From contig NZ_JAJAVH010000007.1 in NCBI RefSeq assembly GCF_020511115.1, positions 434,001 to 498,000 of the forward strand: DNA of 64,000 nucleotides, written 5' to 3'. Below the pieces are notes generated by a model, which did not search any database, was not told where the DNA came from, and saw only the letters and a program-made list of their open reading frames with translations. How positions within the stretch are numbered: the stretch's first letter is position 1; each line of letters starts with the position of its first letter. A program made the position numbers and the translations under genes. This document shows positions 1-9,417 of the stretch, one piece after another. This DNA is from Luteimonas panaciterrae (GTDB taxonomy: Bacteria > Pseudomonadota > Gammaproteobacteria > Xanthomonadales > Xanthomonadaceae).

Positions 1-1
1 C

Positions 2-1711
2 TTCGACCAGATTCCGTTCTTCGAGGAACAGACGCCGGACAACCTCGCCCTCGCCGGCCGGCGCAACTACGTGCTCGGCGATGGCGCGTCGAAGGACATC
101 AACGCCTGGTTCAATAGCGAACTGCCGCTGGGCGCGACCAGTGAGTTGTATCTCTTCGGCACCTGGCACCAGAGCGACACCGAGGGCGCCAACTATTTCC
201 GTTATCCCGATGGCGTCGCCAACTTCAAGTCCGTGTATCCCAATGGCTATCGTCCGATATCGCTGGGCGAAAACCGCGATGCCGCGCTGGTGGGCGGCGT
301 GCGCGGGCAATGGGGATCATGGGATTACGACGCCAGCGTCGATTACGGACGCAACGATTTCACCTATCGCTTGCGCAATTCGCTCAATGCCTCGCTCGGA
401 CCGGGCAGCCCGACGCGCTTCCGCACCGGTGACTACGCCTTCCAGCAGACGGTGGCGAATCTCGATCTCAGCCGCGGTTTCGGCAGCGGCGACAACACCC
501 ATACCTTCGCCGCCGGCGTGGAATTTCGTCGCGAGGACTACCGCACCCATGCCGGCGATCCGGCGTCGTATGCCGCCGGACCGTTCACCGATCGCCCGAC
601 CGGCTCGCAGGCCGGTGGCGGCCTCACACCGCAGGACGAGGCCGATCTCGCGCGCGATGTCGCCAGTGCCTACGCCAGCCTGTCGAGCCAGTTCGGCGAA
701 AAATTCTCCACCGACATCGCCGCGCGTTACGAGCACTATGAGGATTTCGGCAGCCAGTTCACCGGCAAGCTCGCCGCGCGTTACGAGTTCACACCCGCCT
801 TCGCGCTGCGTGGCGCGGTGTCGAACAACTTCCGTGCGCCGTCGCTGAGCCAGATCGGCTTCGAATCCACTTCCACCGGTTACGACGCCTCGGGCCGGCT
901 GACCACGGGCCGGCTGTTGTCGGTCAACAACCCGATCGCGCAGGCGCTTGGCGCGCGCTCGCTCGATCCGGAAACCTCGCGCAACTTCAGCCTCGGCTTC
1001 ACCAGCCGCATCGGCGAGCACTTCGACCTGTCACTGGACGTGTTCCGCATCGACATCGACGACCGCGTCGCGCTGTCGGAAAGCATCACCGGCGATGCGC
1101 TGGAGCAGTTCGTGCAGGACCGTTTCGGCGTGACCGGCGTGCAGAGCGCAAGTTTCTTCGTCAACGCCGCCGACACCCGCACCGAAGGCGCGGAACTGGT
1201 CACCAACTGGCGCCACGCGCTGGCCGGCGGCGAACTGCAGCTCACCGGCACCTACAGCTATGCCAAGACCGAACTGAAGCGCATCGTCGCCACGCCGTCG
1301 CAGCTGAGCGCGATCGACCCCGACTACATCCTGTTCGGCATCGAGGAAAGCAACACGCTCACCGACGCCACGCCGCGCACGCGCGGGCAACTCAGCGCCA
1401 ACTGGAACAACGAACGCTGGTCGCTGCTCGCGCGCGTGAGCCGCCATGGCAGCGCCACGCGCATCTTCGATTTCGGTGGCGGTTTCACGCCCAAACAGAC
1501 CTACGGCGCGGAATGGCAGCTCGATGCCGAGGCCGAATTCCGCATCACGCCGCAATGGCAGGTCGCGATCGGCGGACAGAATCTCACCGACAACTATCCC
1601 GACCGCTCAATCGACGACATCGCCTACTTCGGCAACCTGCCCTATGACGTGCTCTCGCCGATCGGCAGCAACGGCGCGTATTACTACGCTCGCGTGCGAT
1701 ACACCTTCTGA
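2..1711 (+). CDS. TonB-dependent outer membrane receptor, 3' part (5' end outside window)
   Basis: The frame is open from base 2, so the gene starts before the window; the GTG at position 71 is an internal codon. The visible part is mostly beta-barrel: long runs of alternating polar and hydrophobic residues, many aromatic-rich strands, and a C-terminal strand ending YYYARVRYTF with the terminal Phe expected for BAM-dependent insertion. TonB-dependent receptors import siderophores, vitamins or sugars across the outer membrane using TonB energy. The plug domain and TonB box are not visible, so the substrate cannot be assigned. No iron or vitamin genes lie downstream; the next gene is convergent. 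Confidence 0.88.
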   Translation, partial: FDQIPFFEEQTPDNLALAGRRNYVLGDGASKDINAWFNSELPLGATSELYLFGTWHQSDTEGANYFRYPDGVANFKSVYPNGYRPISLGENRDAALVGGVRGQWGSWDYDASVDYGRNDFTYRLRNSLNASLGPGSPTRFRTGDYAFQQTVANLDLSRGFGSGDNTHTFAAGVEFRREDYRTHAGDPASYAAGPFTDRPTGSQAGGGLTPQDEADLARDVASAYASLSSQFGEKFSTDIAARYEHYEDFGSQFTGKLAARYEFTPAFALRGAVSNNFRAPSLSQIGFESTSTGYDASGRLTTGRLLSVNNPIAQALGARSLDPETSRNFSLGFTSRIGEHFDLSLDVFRIDIDDRVALSESITGDALEQFVQDRFGVTGVQSASFFVNAADTRTEGAELVTNWRHALAGGELQLTGTYSYAKTELKRIVATPSQLSAIDPDYILFGIEESNTLTDATPRTRGQLSANWNNERWSLLARVSRHGSATRIFDFGGGFTPKQTYGAEWQLDAEAEFRITPQWQVAIGGQNLTDNYPDRSIDDIAYFGNLPYDVLSPIGSNGAYYYARVRYTF

Positions 1712-1724
1712 TCGGCCATCTCTT

Positions 1725-1758
1725 GCTCGTCATCCCGACATAAGCCGGGATGACGAGC
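1725..1758. terminator. Perfect 13-bp inverted repeat between convergent genes
   Basis: GCTCGTCATCCCG at 1725-1737 pairs with CGGGATGACGAGC at 1746-1758 around an 8-nt loop. It lies between the receptor stop and the stop of the convergent glyoxalase gene and could end transcription from either side, although no long T run follows. Its GTCATCCCG/CGGGATGAC arms resemble the ends of the larger repeat at 57637-57813, so it may be a solo member of that REP-like family. Confidence 0.6.
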
Positions 1759-2292
1759 TTATAGCGGCGTGGGCTGGATCAACTCGATCCAGTAACCGTC
1801 CGGATCCTTGATGAAAGCGATGTCGCGCATCTGACCATCACTGAGTCGCTTCTGGAACGTCACGCCCAGCGATTCCAGTCGCTCGCAGACGCCACGCAGA
1901 TCGGGAACGCTCACGCAGATGTGTCCGAACCCGCGCGGCTCACTGTTGCCGTCGTGATAGACACGCCCGTCCTCGCGCTCGGTGCCGTGGTTGTGGGTGA
2001 GTTCGAGCACGCCGCGTTGCCGCGCCAGCCATTGCCTGCGATCGGCGTCGCTGTCGGGGATCTCGCTGTCGTCGTCCACCAGCACGAGGAAATAGAGCGA
2101 GAACTTCGCCTGCTCGAAATCGATCTTGCGCACCAGCGTGAAACCGAGCACGCGGGTATAGAAATCGAGCGAGGCCCGCGCATCCTTGACGCGCAGCATG
2201 GTGTGGTTGAAGACGAACTCGCGGGTCGCGGCATCGCGCTCGCGGGCGACGCCGGGGACCTCCGCCAGTTCGGCGCGGCTGTGTGCGGTCAT
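1759..2292 (-). CDS. gloA: Lactoylglutathione lyase (glyoxalase I)
   Basis: Converts the hemithioacetal of methylglyoxal and glutathione to S-lactoylglutathione in the cytoplasm, the first step of methylglyoxal detoxification. The 177-residue protein has two paired VOC modules. Candidate metal ligands are His30 in NHTMLRV, the Glu in VLELTHN, the His in GHICVSV and the Glu in WIELIQP. The length matches the longer eukaryote-like form rather than the roughly 135-residue E. coli form, which is nickel dependent; a zinc preference is therefore possible but inferred. ATG start. It stands alone, convergent with the receptor gene. Confidence 0.93.
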   Translation of the reverse strand: MTAHSRAELAEVPGVARERDAATREFVFNHTMLRVKDARASLDFYTRVLGFTLVRKIDFEQAKFSLYFLVLVDDDSEIPDSDADRRQWLARQRGVLELTHNHGTEREDGRVYHDGNSEPRGFGHICVSVPDLRGVCERLESLGVTFQKRLSDGQMRDIAFIKDPDGYWIELIQPTPL

Positions 2293-2400
2293 GATCGGAA
2301 TCTCCGAACGGGCGTGACAGTATCGCCGATGCGGCGTTGCCGATTCGTCATCCCGCGCGCAACGCCCCGTTCCGGGTATCGCGCGGACGAGACGGCCTGT

Positions 2401-2817
2401 CTAGAGGAAGCGATGGCGCGTCTGCGCATCCGGCAGATAGCACGCCGCTTTCTTGCCGAACCAGCGGTAGCGATTGCGCGCCAGCCAGCGATAACCGCGA
2501 TCGCGCAATGCGCGCGGCAGCAGGCGAAACACGCCCGCCACGCGCCAGGGCCAGCCCACGCGCGTCAGAATCGCGAGCACGGCATCGCTGTCGGTATGCG
2601 CGCCTTTCGCATCGATGAGCAGGAATGACAACGGATCATCGGGATCGAGGCCGTTTCCCGCCAGCAATGCACGCCCCGCCTCGGTCTGCATCGCGGCGAA
2701 ACGGAATTGCCCACGACGATCGTGGCGTAGCAGGAAATCCACCCAACCGCTGCAGAGGACGCAGACGCCGTCGAAGACCACGATCGCCTCGCCGTCCGCG
2801 ACGGAAAACCGTTCCAT
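2401..2817 (-). CDS. DCC-family thiol-disulfide oxidoreductase (DUF393)
   Basis: A 138-residue protein opening with the family signature FDGVCVLCSGWVDFLL, in which an Asp is followed by a CxxC pair (VCVLC), as in YuxK-type proteins. The C-terminal part is basic and aromatic (RWLARNRYRWFGKK). No signal peptide is seen. The fold is thioredoxin-like by family knowledge, but the substrate is unknown. It sits 6 nt downstream of the DUF4166 gene on the same strand, so the two are probably co-transcribed. Confidence 0.85.
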   Translation of the reverse strand: MERFSVADGEAIVVFDGVCVLCSGWVDFLLRHDRRGQFRFAAMQTEAGRALLAGNGLDPDDPLSFLLIDAKGAHTDSDAVLAILTRVGWPWRVAGVFRLLPRALRDRGYRWLARNRYRWFGKKAACYLPDAQTRHRFL

Positions 2818-2823
2818 TGCGGT

Positions 2824-3447
2824 CTAGACTTGCCCGGAAAGCGCGGCGTCGGTTCGAACCACACCACCGGCGGCGGGATTGGACAAGATCGCGGCGGCAT
2901 CCGCTTCGCGCTCGAGCCAGCCTTCGTAGCGCACCAGCGATCCGATCAACGGCATCGCGGCATCGACGAAGAAGGTATAGCGCCCCGCCTCCTCCCCTTC
3001 CCGGCACGTCACCTTGGAAAACCAGGACGCCGGCAACGGCAGCAGACCGAACAGGCGCGCCCCTTCCACATGCCAGTGGATCGCCTCTTCATGGACGCAC
3101 ACCGAGAACCGGAACTGCATCGGCCCAAGCCGCTCGACCAGCAGACGATTGCGCAGACGCAGGCGTGAGCGCATACGATGCACACGACCCGCGGGATCGC
3201 CGAAGTGGCGCGTCCAGGTCTCGCTCGCGGCTTTCGTCTCGAAGTCGACCGTCGCCGGCACATCCTGCATGGCGGGCGGCAGCCTCGCGAGCGCCGCGCA
3301 TAGCCGCGCCAGTGGATTGCGGCCACGCGTGATGCTCGCGCGGCCGACATAACGGCCTCTTCCGCGAATCTCGTGCAACGCGCGAACGGAAGGCGGAAGC
3401 GCATAGAACGAAACGCCGAGTAGGCTCTGGAACAACGTTGGCGTCAT
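2824..3447 (-). CDS. DUF4166 domain protein
   Basis: A 207-residue protein that matches the DUF4166 pattern by eye: an N-terminal LPPSVRALHEIRGRGRYVGRA segment split by glycines, a central W-x-R-HFGDPAGR region, and a C-terminal IHWHVEGARLFGLLPLP segment. No catalytic motif, membrane helix or signal peptide is evident. The domain has no established function. The pairing with the DCC-family gene 6 nt downstream suggests a shared redox or lipid-related role, but this is inference. ATG at 3447; it is divergent from the trehalose operon. Confidence 0.78.
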   Translation of the reverse strand: MTPTLFQSLLGVSFYALPPSVRALHEIRGRGRYVGRASITRGRNPLARLCAALARLPPAMQDVPATVDFETKAASETWTRHFGDPAGRVHRMRSRLRLRNRLLVERLGPMQFRFSVCVHEEAIHWHVEGARLFGLLPLPASWFSKVTCREGEEAGRYTFFVDAAMPLIGSLVRYEGWLEREADAAAILSNPAAGGVVRTDAALSGQV

Positions 3448-3538
3448 GTGACGGACTTCAAAGACGTGACTGCGGGAAGAATGCGGTTTAGGGCGGTTTA
3501 CGTAAGTTTACGGATGAACAGGCCAACATGTGGAATCA

Positions 3539-4330
3539 ATGTCACGCACCGACCACGAGACTGCCGCCCCCCGCACGGCGTCCTCGGCCTCGCATGCGCG
3601 GCCGGCGCCACCGGCACCGGCCGACGATTGGGCCTTGTTCCTGGACGTCGACGGATGCTTGCTCGAACTCGCCGAAACACCCGATGCGGTGATCGTTCCG
3701 GCGGGATTGCGCAAACGTCTGGAAACTCTGCGCGCGCGCCTCGGCGGCGCGCTGGCGCTGGTCAGCGGCCGCACCATCGCCACGCTCGACGACCTGTTCG
3801 CACCGTCCCGATTCGATGCCGCCGGCCTGCATGGCATCGAACGCAGGCAGCACGCCCGTGACGACGTCACCGCCATCGCGCCTCCGGAACTCAATGCCTT
3901 GCTCAAGGAAGCCAATCGCCTGGCGCGCGATCACGATGGTGTCGTCGTTGAGGACAAGGGTGCGTCGCTCGCGCTGCATTGGCGGCAGGCGCCGGCGGCG
4001 GAACATCTTCTGCAGGCCTTCGCGCTGCATGCGCTGTCGCGGCTGCCGGGATATCGGCTGCAGCACGGCAAGCAGGTCGTCGAATTGCGCCCGGGGCATT
4101 CCGACAAGGGCGATGCCATCGTCGCCTTCCTCGAGGCGCCGCCGTTCGCGGGCCGTATGCCGGTGTTCGCCGGCGATGACCTCACCGACGAAAGCGGTTT
4201 CGTCCAGGTCAACGCACGCGGCGGCATCAGCATCCTCATCAGCGATCCCGCATTGGAACGCGACAGCGCGGCACGTTGCGGATTGCGCGATCCGGCTGCC
4301 GTGCGCGCCTGGCTTGGAGTCATCTCATGA
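3539..4330 (+). CDS. otsB: Trehalose-6-phosphate phosphatase
   Basis: Removes phosphate from trehalose 6-phosphate to give trehalose. The HAD-superfamily nucleophile motif is FLDVDGCLLE (Asp nucleophile plus general acid two residues later), followed by the SGR motif in LALVSGRTIATL and the late acidic motif FAGDDLTDE. The first 30 residues are an Ala/Pro-rich, low-complexity extension. The ATG at 3539 is chosen because a GGAA stretch lies just upstream; an in-frame GTG at 3530 would add three residues. The stop overlaps the start of the GH15 gene (ATGA), indicating coupled translation. Confidence 0.93.
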   Translation: MSRTDHETAAPRTASSASHARPAPPAPADDWALFLDVDGCLLELAETPDAVIVPAGLRKRLETLRARLGGALALVSGRTIATLDDLFAPSRFDAAGLHGIERRQHARDDVTAIAPPELNALLKEANRLARDHDGVVVEDKGASLALHWRQAPAAEHLLQAFALHALSRLPGYRLQHGKQVVELRPGHSDKGDAIVAFLEAPPFAGRMPVFAGDDLTDESGFVQVNARGGISILISDPALERDSAARCGLRDPAAVRAWLGVIS

Positions 4331-6120
4331 ACACATCGATACCACCGCAGAACCTCGATCTCGGCGTGATCGGCAACGGCAGCTTCGGCGCCCTAGTCGA
4401 CAAGCGCGGACGTGTGGTATGGAGTTGCCTGCCGGCGTTCGACGGCGATCCCGCGTTCTGCGCGCTGCTGTCGCCGCGCGATCACGAAGGTGGCGACTTC
4501 AGCATCGAGCTGGAGGATTTCGCCAGCAGCGAGCAGTACTACCTCTCCAACACCGCGATCCTGCGCACGGTATTGCGTGACGTGCATGGCGGCTCCGTGG
4601 AAATCACCGATTTCGCGCCGCGCTGGCGCGAGAACGATCGCTTCTATCGCCCCGTGAGCATCATCCGCCAGGTGCGGCCGCTCTCCGGCCGTCCGCGCAT
4701 CCGCGTGCGCGTGCGCCCGCTGACCGACTGGGGCGCGAACGTGCCCGAGCAGACCTGGGGCAGCAATCATGTGCGCTGGCGCCTGCCCGACTTCACCCTG
4801 CGCCTGACCACGGACGTGCCGGTGCGTTACGTGCGCGACGCGGCGACCTTCGTGCTGACGCACCCGGTGCATCTCGTGCTGGGCGTCGACGAGCCGCTCA
4901 TCCGCTCCATCGCCGGCTACGTGCACGAAGCGCACGAACGCACCCGCAACTATTGGCGCGAATGGGTGCGCTATCTGTCGGTGCCGCTCGACTGGCAGGA
5001 GGCGGTGATCCGCAGCGCGATCACACTGAAGCTGTGCCAGTACGAGGACAGCGGCGCGATCATCGCGGCGATGACCACCTCGATTCCGGAAGCGCCGGAC
5101 ACGCCGCGCAACTGGGATTATCGCTACTGCTGGCTGCGCGACGCCGCCTTCGTGGTGCGCGCCCTCAACCGCCTCGGCGCGACGCGCACGATGGAGCAGT
5201 TCCTCGGCTACATCTTCAACATCGCCACCCACGACGGTTCGCTGCAACCGCTGTATGGCATCGATTTCTCGTCGGAACTCGACGAATACGAGGTCGAATC
5301 CCTGCTCGGCTACCGCGGCATGGGACCGGTGCGGCGCGGCAACCTGGCCTGGACGCAGAACCAGCACGACATCTACGGCAGCGTGGTGCTGGCCTCCACG
5401 CAGCTGTTCTTCGATCTGCGTCTGGCCGATCCCGGCGATCGTTCCGCCTTCGAGCGTCTGGAACCGCTGGGCGAGCGCGCGGCTGTGCTGTTCGATGTAC
5501 CGGATTCCGGTCTGTGGGAATTCCGTGGCCGCGCCGAGGTGCACACCTACACGGCGGCGATGTGCTGGGCCGCCTGCGATCGGCTGGCGAAGATCGCCAG
5601 CGCGCTCGGCCTGGACGAGCGCGCCGTCTACTGGCGTTCGCGCGCCGACACCATCCGCGCGCGCATCCTGGAGGAAGCCTGGAACGAGGAGCTGGGCCAC
5701 ATCACCGACACCTTCGGCGGCCATCGCCTCGACGCTTCGCTGCTGCTGCTCGCCGACATCGGGTTCGTCACCGCCGATGACCCACGGTTCATCGCCACCG
5801 TCGAGGCCATCGGCCGCGATCTGCGACGCGGCGACGCGCTGTTCCGCTACATCGCCGCGGACGATTTCGGCGAGCCGCAGACCAGCTTCACCATCTGCAC
5901 GTTCTGGTACATCGATGCGCTCGCCGCGATCGGCCGCAAGGACGAGGCGCGGGCGATGTTCGAGCGCATCCTCGCGCGCCGCAACCATCTCGGCCTGATG
6001 TCCGAAGACCTTGCCTTCGACGACGGCGAAGCCTGGGGCAATTTCCCGCAGACCTATTCGCACGTCGGCCTCATCATCGCCGCGATGCGGTTGTCGCGCT
6101 CCTGGCAGGAAGCTTCATGA
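4327..6120 (+). CDS. Glycoside hydrolase family 15 protein (glucoamylase or trehalase type)
   Basis: A 597-residue protein with the N-terminal beta-sandwich (start IGNGSFGALVDKRGRVVWSCLP without break) and the alpha/alpha catalytic barrel of GH15. Visible barrel motifs are NWDYRYCWLRDA, WTQNQHDIYG and, near the C-terminus, GNFPQTYSHVGLI, where the second catalytic Glu region is expected (SEDLAFDDGEAWGNF). No signal peptide, so it acts in the cytoplasm. GH15 includes both glucoamylases and trehalases; because the gene is inserted between otsB and otsA, turnover of trehalose or of a related glucan is a fair inference, not proven. ATG at 4327 overlaps the otsB stop; otsA follows 10 nt after. Confidence 0.9.
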   Translation: MNTSIPPQNLDLGVIGNGSFGALVDKRGRVVWSCLPAFDGDPAFCALLSPRDHEGGDFSIELEDFASSEQYYLSNTAILRTVLRDVHGGSVEITDFAPRWRENDRFYRPVSIIRQVRPLSGRPRIRVRVRPLTDWGANVPEQTWGSNHVRWRLPDFTLRLTTDVPVRYVRDAATFVLTHPVHLVLGVDEPLIRSIAGYVHEAHERTRNYWREWVRYLSVPLDWQEAVIRSAITLKLCQYEDSGAIIAAMTTSIPEAPDTPRNWDYRYCWLRDAAFVVRALNRLGATRTMEQFLGYIFNIATHDGSLQPLYGIDFSSELDEYEVESLLGYRGMGPVRRGNLAWTQNQHDIYGSVVLASTQLFFDLRLADPGDRSAFERLEPLGERAAVLFDVPDSGLWEFRGRAEVHTYTAAMCWAACDRLAKIASALGLDERAVYWRSRADTIRARILEEAWNEELGHITDTFGGHRLDASLLLLADIGFVTADDPRFIATVEAIGRDLRRGDALFRYIAADDFGEPQTSFTICTFWYIDALAAIGRKDEARAMFERILARRNHLGLMSEDLAFDDGEAWGNFPQTYSHVGLIIAAMRLSRSWQEAS

Positions 6121-6130
6121 GCACGTTGTT

Positions 6131-7501
6131 ATGAGCCGCCTGGTCGTCGTCTCCAATCGCGTCGCCATCCCGGGTGAAAACCGTGCCGGTGGTCTCGCCG
6201 TCGGCTTGCAGGCAGCACTGCAGGAACGCGGCGGATTGTGGTTCGGCTGGAGCGGAAAGACCGTGCGCGAGGCCAGCGGCACGCTGCATGAACTCCACGA
6301 AGGCAACATCCGCTACGTCACCATCGATCTCAACAAGCCCGACCTCGACGCCTATTACAACGGCTTCGCCAACCGCACGCTGTGGCCACTGCTGCACTTC
6401 CGCCTCGATCTCGTCGACTACACCCGCGAAACACGAGAAGGCTATCGCCGCGTCAATGCGCTGTTCGCCGAGAAGCTGGCACCGCTACTGCGTGACGACG
6501 ATACGATCTGGATTCACGACTATCATCTGATCCCACTCGCGTCGCTGTTGCGCGAACGCGGGATCGGCGCACGGATAGGTTTTTTCCTGCACGTGCCGAT
6601 GCCCTCCGCCGATCTGGTCGCGGCGATGCCGGAACATGCGCGGTTGTTCTCCACGCTGTACGCCTACGATCTGGTCGGCTTCCAGACTTTCCGCGACGTG
6701 GAACGCTTCCAGGATTACGTCCGTTTGTTCGGCGGCGGCCGCGTGCTCACCGGAGGCGTGCTGGAGGCGCCGGGCGGGCGCCGCTTCCGCGCGGCGGCGT
6801 TTCCGATCGGCATCGATACCGAGCTCATCGCCCAGCAGGCGCGCGCAGCCATGAGCAAGGGCGCGGTGCGCGATTTGCGCCGCAGTCTGCATGAGCGTCA
6901 GCTCGCCATCGGTGTCGACCGCCTCGATTATTCGAAGGGACTGCCGGAACGCTTCCGCGGCTTCGAGCGGTACCTGGAACGTCATCCCGACCAACGCGGC
7001 AGCCTGACCTACCTGCAGATCGCGCCGGTCTCGCGCGGCGAGGTTTCCGAATATCGCCTGCTGCGCAACGAGCTGGAACAGATCGCCGGCCATATCAACG
7101 GCACGCATGCCGCGCCGGAATGGACGCCGCTACGCTACGTCAACCGCAACTTCGCCCATGCCACGCTGACCGGCTTCTATCGCATGGCACGCGTGGGACT
7201 GGTGACGCCGCTGCGCGACGGCATGAACCTGGTGGCCAAGGAATACGTGGCGGCGCAGAACCCGGAAGACCCCGGCGTGCTGGTGCTCTCGCTGCTGGCC
7301 GGCGCCGCGTACGAACTGAAGGAGGCGCTGCTGGTGAACCCGCACGATCTCGATGGCGTCGCCGATGCCATCGCGACCGCCGCCAACATGTCCAAGGACA
7401 AGCGCATCGAGCGCTGGCAGACGATGATGGAGCATCTGCGCAAGCATGATATCGGCGCCTGGCTGCGTGATTATCTGAAAGCGCTGGGCGAGGATCAGTA
7501 G
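6131..7501 (+). CDS. otsA: Alpha,alpha-trehalose-phosphate synthase (GT20)
   Basis: Joins a nucleotide-activated glucose (UDP-glucose in E. coli) to glucose 6-phosphate to make trehalose 6-phosphate, the substrate of OtsB. The 456-residue protein starts MSRLVVVSNRVAIP and has the glycine loop RAGGLAVGL, the WIHDYHLIPLA motif, GVDRLDYSKGLPERF of the donor-binding half, and the C-terminal LRDGMNLVAKEYVAAQ signature. The ATG at 6131 is chosen because the conserved beta-strand starts there; the open frame runs upstream only by chance. It ends the otsB-GH15-otsA operon, which typically serves osmotic and desiccation tolerance. Confidence 0.95.
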   Translation: MSRLVVVSNRVAIPGENRAGGLAVGLQAALQERGGLWFGWSGKTVREASGTLHELHEGNIRYVTIDLNKPDLDAYYNGFANRTLWPLLHFRLDLVDYTRETREGYRRVNALFAEKLAPLLRDDDTIWIHDYHLIPLASLLRERGIGARIGFFLHVPMPSADLVAAMPEHARLFSTLYAYDLVGFQTFRDVERFQDYVRLFGGGRVLTGGVLEAPGGRRFRAAAFPIGIDTELIAQQARAAMSKGAVRDLRRSLHERQLAIGVDRLDYSKGLPERFRGFERYLERHPDQRGSLTYLQIAPVSRGEVSEYRLLRNELEQIAGHINGTHAAPEWTPLRYVNRNFAHATLTGFYRMARVGLVTPLRDGMNLVAKEYVAAQNPEDPGVLVLSLLAGAAYELKEALLVNPHDLDGVADAIATAANMSKDKRIERWQTMMEHLRKHDIGAWLRDYLKALGEDQ

Positions 7502-7573
7502 CCGAAAGGGTTTTGCTCTTCATCCAATGACGGTGGGAATAGCGAGCAAAAGCAATACGGGCTGGCTGTCAGC

Positions 7574-8338
7574 TCACGATTCGCCGTTGAACCAGACAAT
7601 CGTCGCCATCCGCCCCGTGCGCTGGTCGCGACGATGCGAATAGAAACGCCGCGAATCCGAAATCGTGCACAGCCCACCACCCTGCACGCGCACCACGCCG
7701 GCATCTTCCAGGCGCTGCCGGGCCAAGGCATAGAGATCGACACGCCAATGCCCCGGCCGTGTCGCGACGAAAGCGCCTTGCGCGCGCGCGTCGCGCGAGA
7801 CGAACGCATCGAAGACTTCCTCGCCGATCTCGTAGGCCTGCGGCCCCGCCGCGGGACCGAGCCACGCCACGAGACGTTCGGGCGCACAATGCATTGCAGC
7901 AACGGTGGCTTCCAGCACACCCGCCGCCAATCCGCGCCAGCCCGCATGCGCGGCACCGACGCCCATTACCTCGCCACCGTTCATGGCGGCGAACACCACC
8001 GGCAGACAATCCGCGGTGAGAATCGCGAGCACCGCGCCCGGCGCCGACGTCACCGCCGCATCCGCCTCGGGCTCCTCGAAACCCGGCTCCATTGCGACAT
8101 GCGTGCCATGCACTTGCCGCAGCCAGCGCGGCTGCGACGGCAGGCCGTAAGCCTCGATCAGCGCCTGGCGATTGCGCTCGACCGTCGCCGGATCGTCACC
8201 GGCGGCCGCCGTGCGATTGCCAAGATTGAAGCGGTCGAACGGCGCCTGCGAAAACCCGGGGCCGTCGCGCAGCGTGGTGAACGCATACACGTTCGCCGGA
8301 ACATTCCACTCCGCGGGCAATATGCCTTCCCGCTTCAT
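7574..8338 (-). CDS. pgeF: Multi-copper-oxidase-fold purine nucleoside phosphorylase / peptidoglycan editing factor
   Basis: A YfiH/YlmD-family protein of 254 residues. Conserved site residues are His77 in RQVHGTH, Cys111 in LTADCLPV and His131 in GAAHAGWRG, which together form the zinc or copper site. Family members have purine nucleoside phosphorylase and adenosine deaminase activity, and E. coli YfiH prevents misincorporation of L-Ser in muropeptides. The ATG overlaps the rluD stop by four bases. The rluD-pgeF order opposite bamD is the same as in E. coli, which supports the assignment. Confidence 0.92.
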   Translation of the reverse strand: MKREGILPAEWNVPANVYAFTTLRDGPGFSQAPFDRFNLGNRTAAAGDDPATVERNRQALIEAYGLPSQPRWLRQVHGTHVAMEPGFEEPEADAAVTSAPGAVLAILTADCLPVVFAAMNGGEVMGVGAAHAGWRGLAAGVLEATVAAMHCAPERLVAWLGPAAGPQAYEIGEEVFDAFVSRDARAQGAFVATRPGHWRVDLYALARQRLEDAGVVRVQGGGLCTISDSRRFYSHRRDQRTGRMATIVWFNGES

Positions 8339-9321
8339 CGCCGCGTCACTTGCGCATGCTCGGCCGCATCCTCGCGCAACAATCGCATCAACGTCTGCAT
8401 GTCCTCCGGCACCGGCGCACTGCAGCGCACCGGCTCGCCGCTCAGGGGATGCTTGAATTCCAGGGTCTGCGCATGCAGGGCCTGGCGCTTGAATTCACGC
8501 AGCGCCGTTGCCAACGCCTCCGACGCGCCCTTGGGCAGGCGCAGCGGCCCACCGTAGAGCGGATCGCCGACGATCGGATGCTTCAGATGCGCCATGTGCA
8601 CGCGAATCTGATGCGTGCGGCCAGTCTCCAACCGGCATTCGAGCGCGGTATGGGCGCGATAGCGTTCGTGCAGGCGGTAATGGGTGATCGCTTCGCGGCC
8701 GTCGTCGCGCACGGCCATGCGCAGGCGATCGCGCGGGTGACGATCGATCGCCGCGTTCGCGGTGCCGCCGCTGACCAGGGCGCCGACCACGATGGCGAGA
8801 TACTGGCGATGCACTTCCCGCGCCGACAGCTGCGCGACCAGCGCGGTGTGCGCCGGCAGCGTGCGTGCGACCACCATCACGCCGGAGGTGTCCTTGTCGA
8901 GCCGGTGCACGATGCCGGCGCGCGGCAGCGCGGCCAGTGCCGGATCGCGATGCAGCAGGGCGTTGACCAGGGTGCCTGCGCGATTGCCCGCGCCAGGGTG
9001 CACCACCAGGCCCGCCGGCTTGTTCAGGACGAACACGTCGGGATCTTCGTGCAGCAGATCGAGCGCGATGTCCTCGGGCGCGTCCTCGGTGCGGGTGTCG
9101 AGGACCGCCGTCAACGTAACCGTCTCGCCGCCGCGCACCGGATCGCGGGGGCGCGCCAGGTCGCCGTCCAGGCGGGCGTCGCCGGATTTGATCCAGGCCG
9201 CCAGCCGTGAGCGCGAGAATTCAGGGAACAGCTCCGCCAGCACCGCGTCGAAGCGGCGGCCGGCCGCGCTGTCGGGGACCTGCGCGGTACGAGAGTCGAT
9301 GGAGTCGGGGGACGAGGGCAT
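8335..9321 (-). CDS. rluD: 23S rRNA pseudouridine synthase RluD
   Basis: Makes pseudouridines in helix 69 of 23S rRNA (E. coli positions 1911, 1915, 1917), needed for proper ribosome assembly. An S4 RNA-binding domain occupies about residues 18-75, followed by the synthase domain with [14 protein letters not shown] and the catalytic motif HRLDKDTSG, where Asp142 is the nucleophile; the [19 protein letters not shown] motif closes the active site. Length 328 is normal. Divergent from bamD, as in many gammaproteobacteria, and overlapping pgeF downstream. Confidence 0.95.
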   Translation of the reverse strand: MPSSPDSIDSRTAQVPDSAAGRRFDAVLAELFPEFSRSRLAAWIKSGDARLDGDLARPRDPVRGGETVTLTAVLDTRTEDAPEDIALDLLHEDPDVFVLNKPAGLVVHPGAGNRAGTLVNALLHRDPALAALPRAGIVHRLDKDTSGVMVVARTLPAHTALVAQLSAREVHRQYLAIVVGALVSGGTANAAIDRHPRDRLRMAVRDDGREAITHYRLHERYRAHTALECRLETGRTHQIRVHMAHLKHPIVGDPLYGGPLRLPKGASEALATALREFKRQALHAQTLEFKHPLSGEPVRCSAPVPEDMQTLMRLLREDAAEHAQVTRR

Positions 9322-9417
9322 GGATGGACGGGTTCGGTTCAGGCACCGGCCGCGGGCGGCCGGTGCGGGCTGCTATTATCCGGCCTTCGTGCCGCCCCTG
9401 CCCAATCCTGCTCCTAT

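Noticed and set aside
2851..2865. GGTTCGAACC, resembling a tRNA T-loop
   Set aside because: It lies in the end of the DUF4166 gene and no acceptor stem, D arm or anticodon arm can be drawn around it.
4393..6063. A 556-codon antisense frame across the GH15 gene
   Set aside because: Composition is typical of a shadow frame (Ala/Arg/His/Val-rich) and the sense strand encodes a complete GH15 protein.
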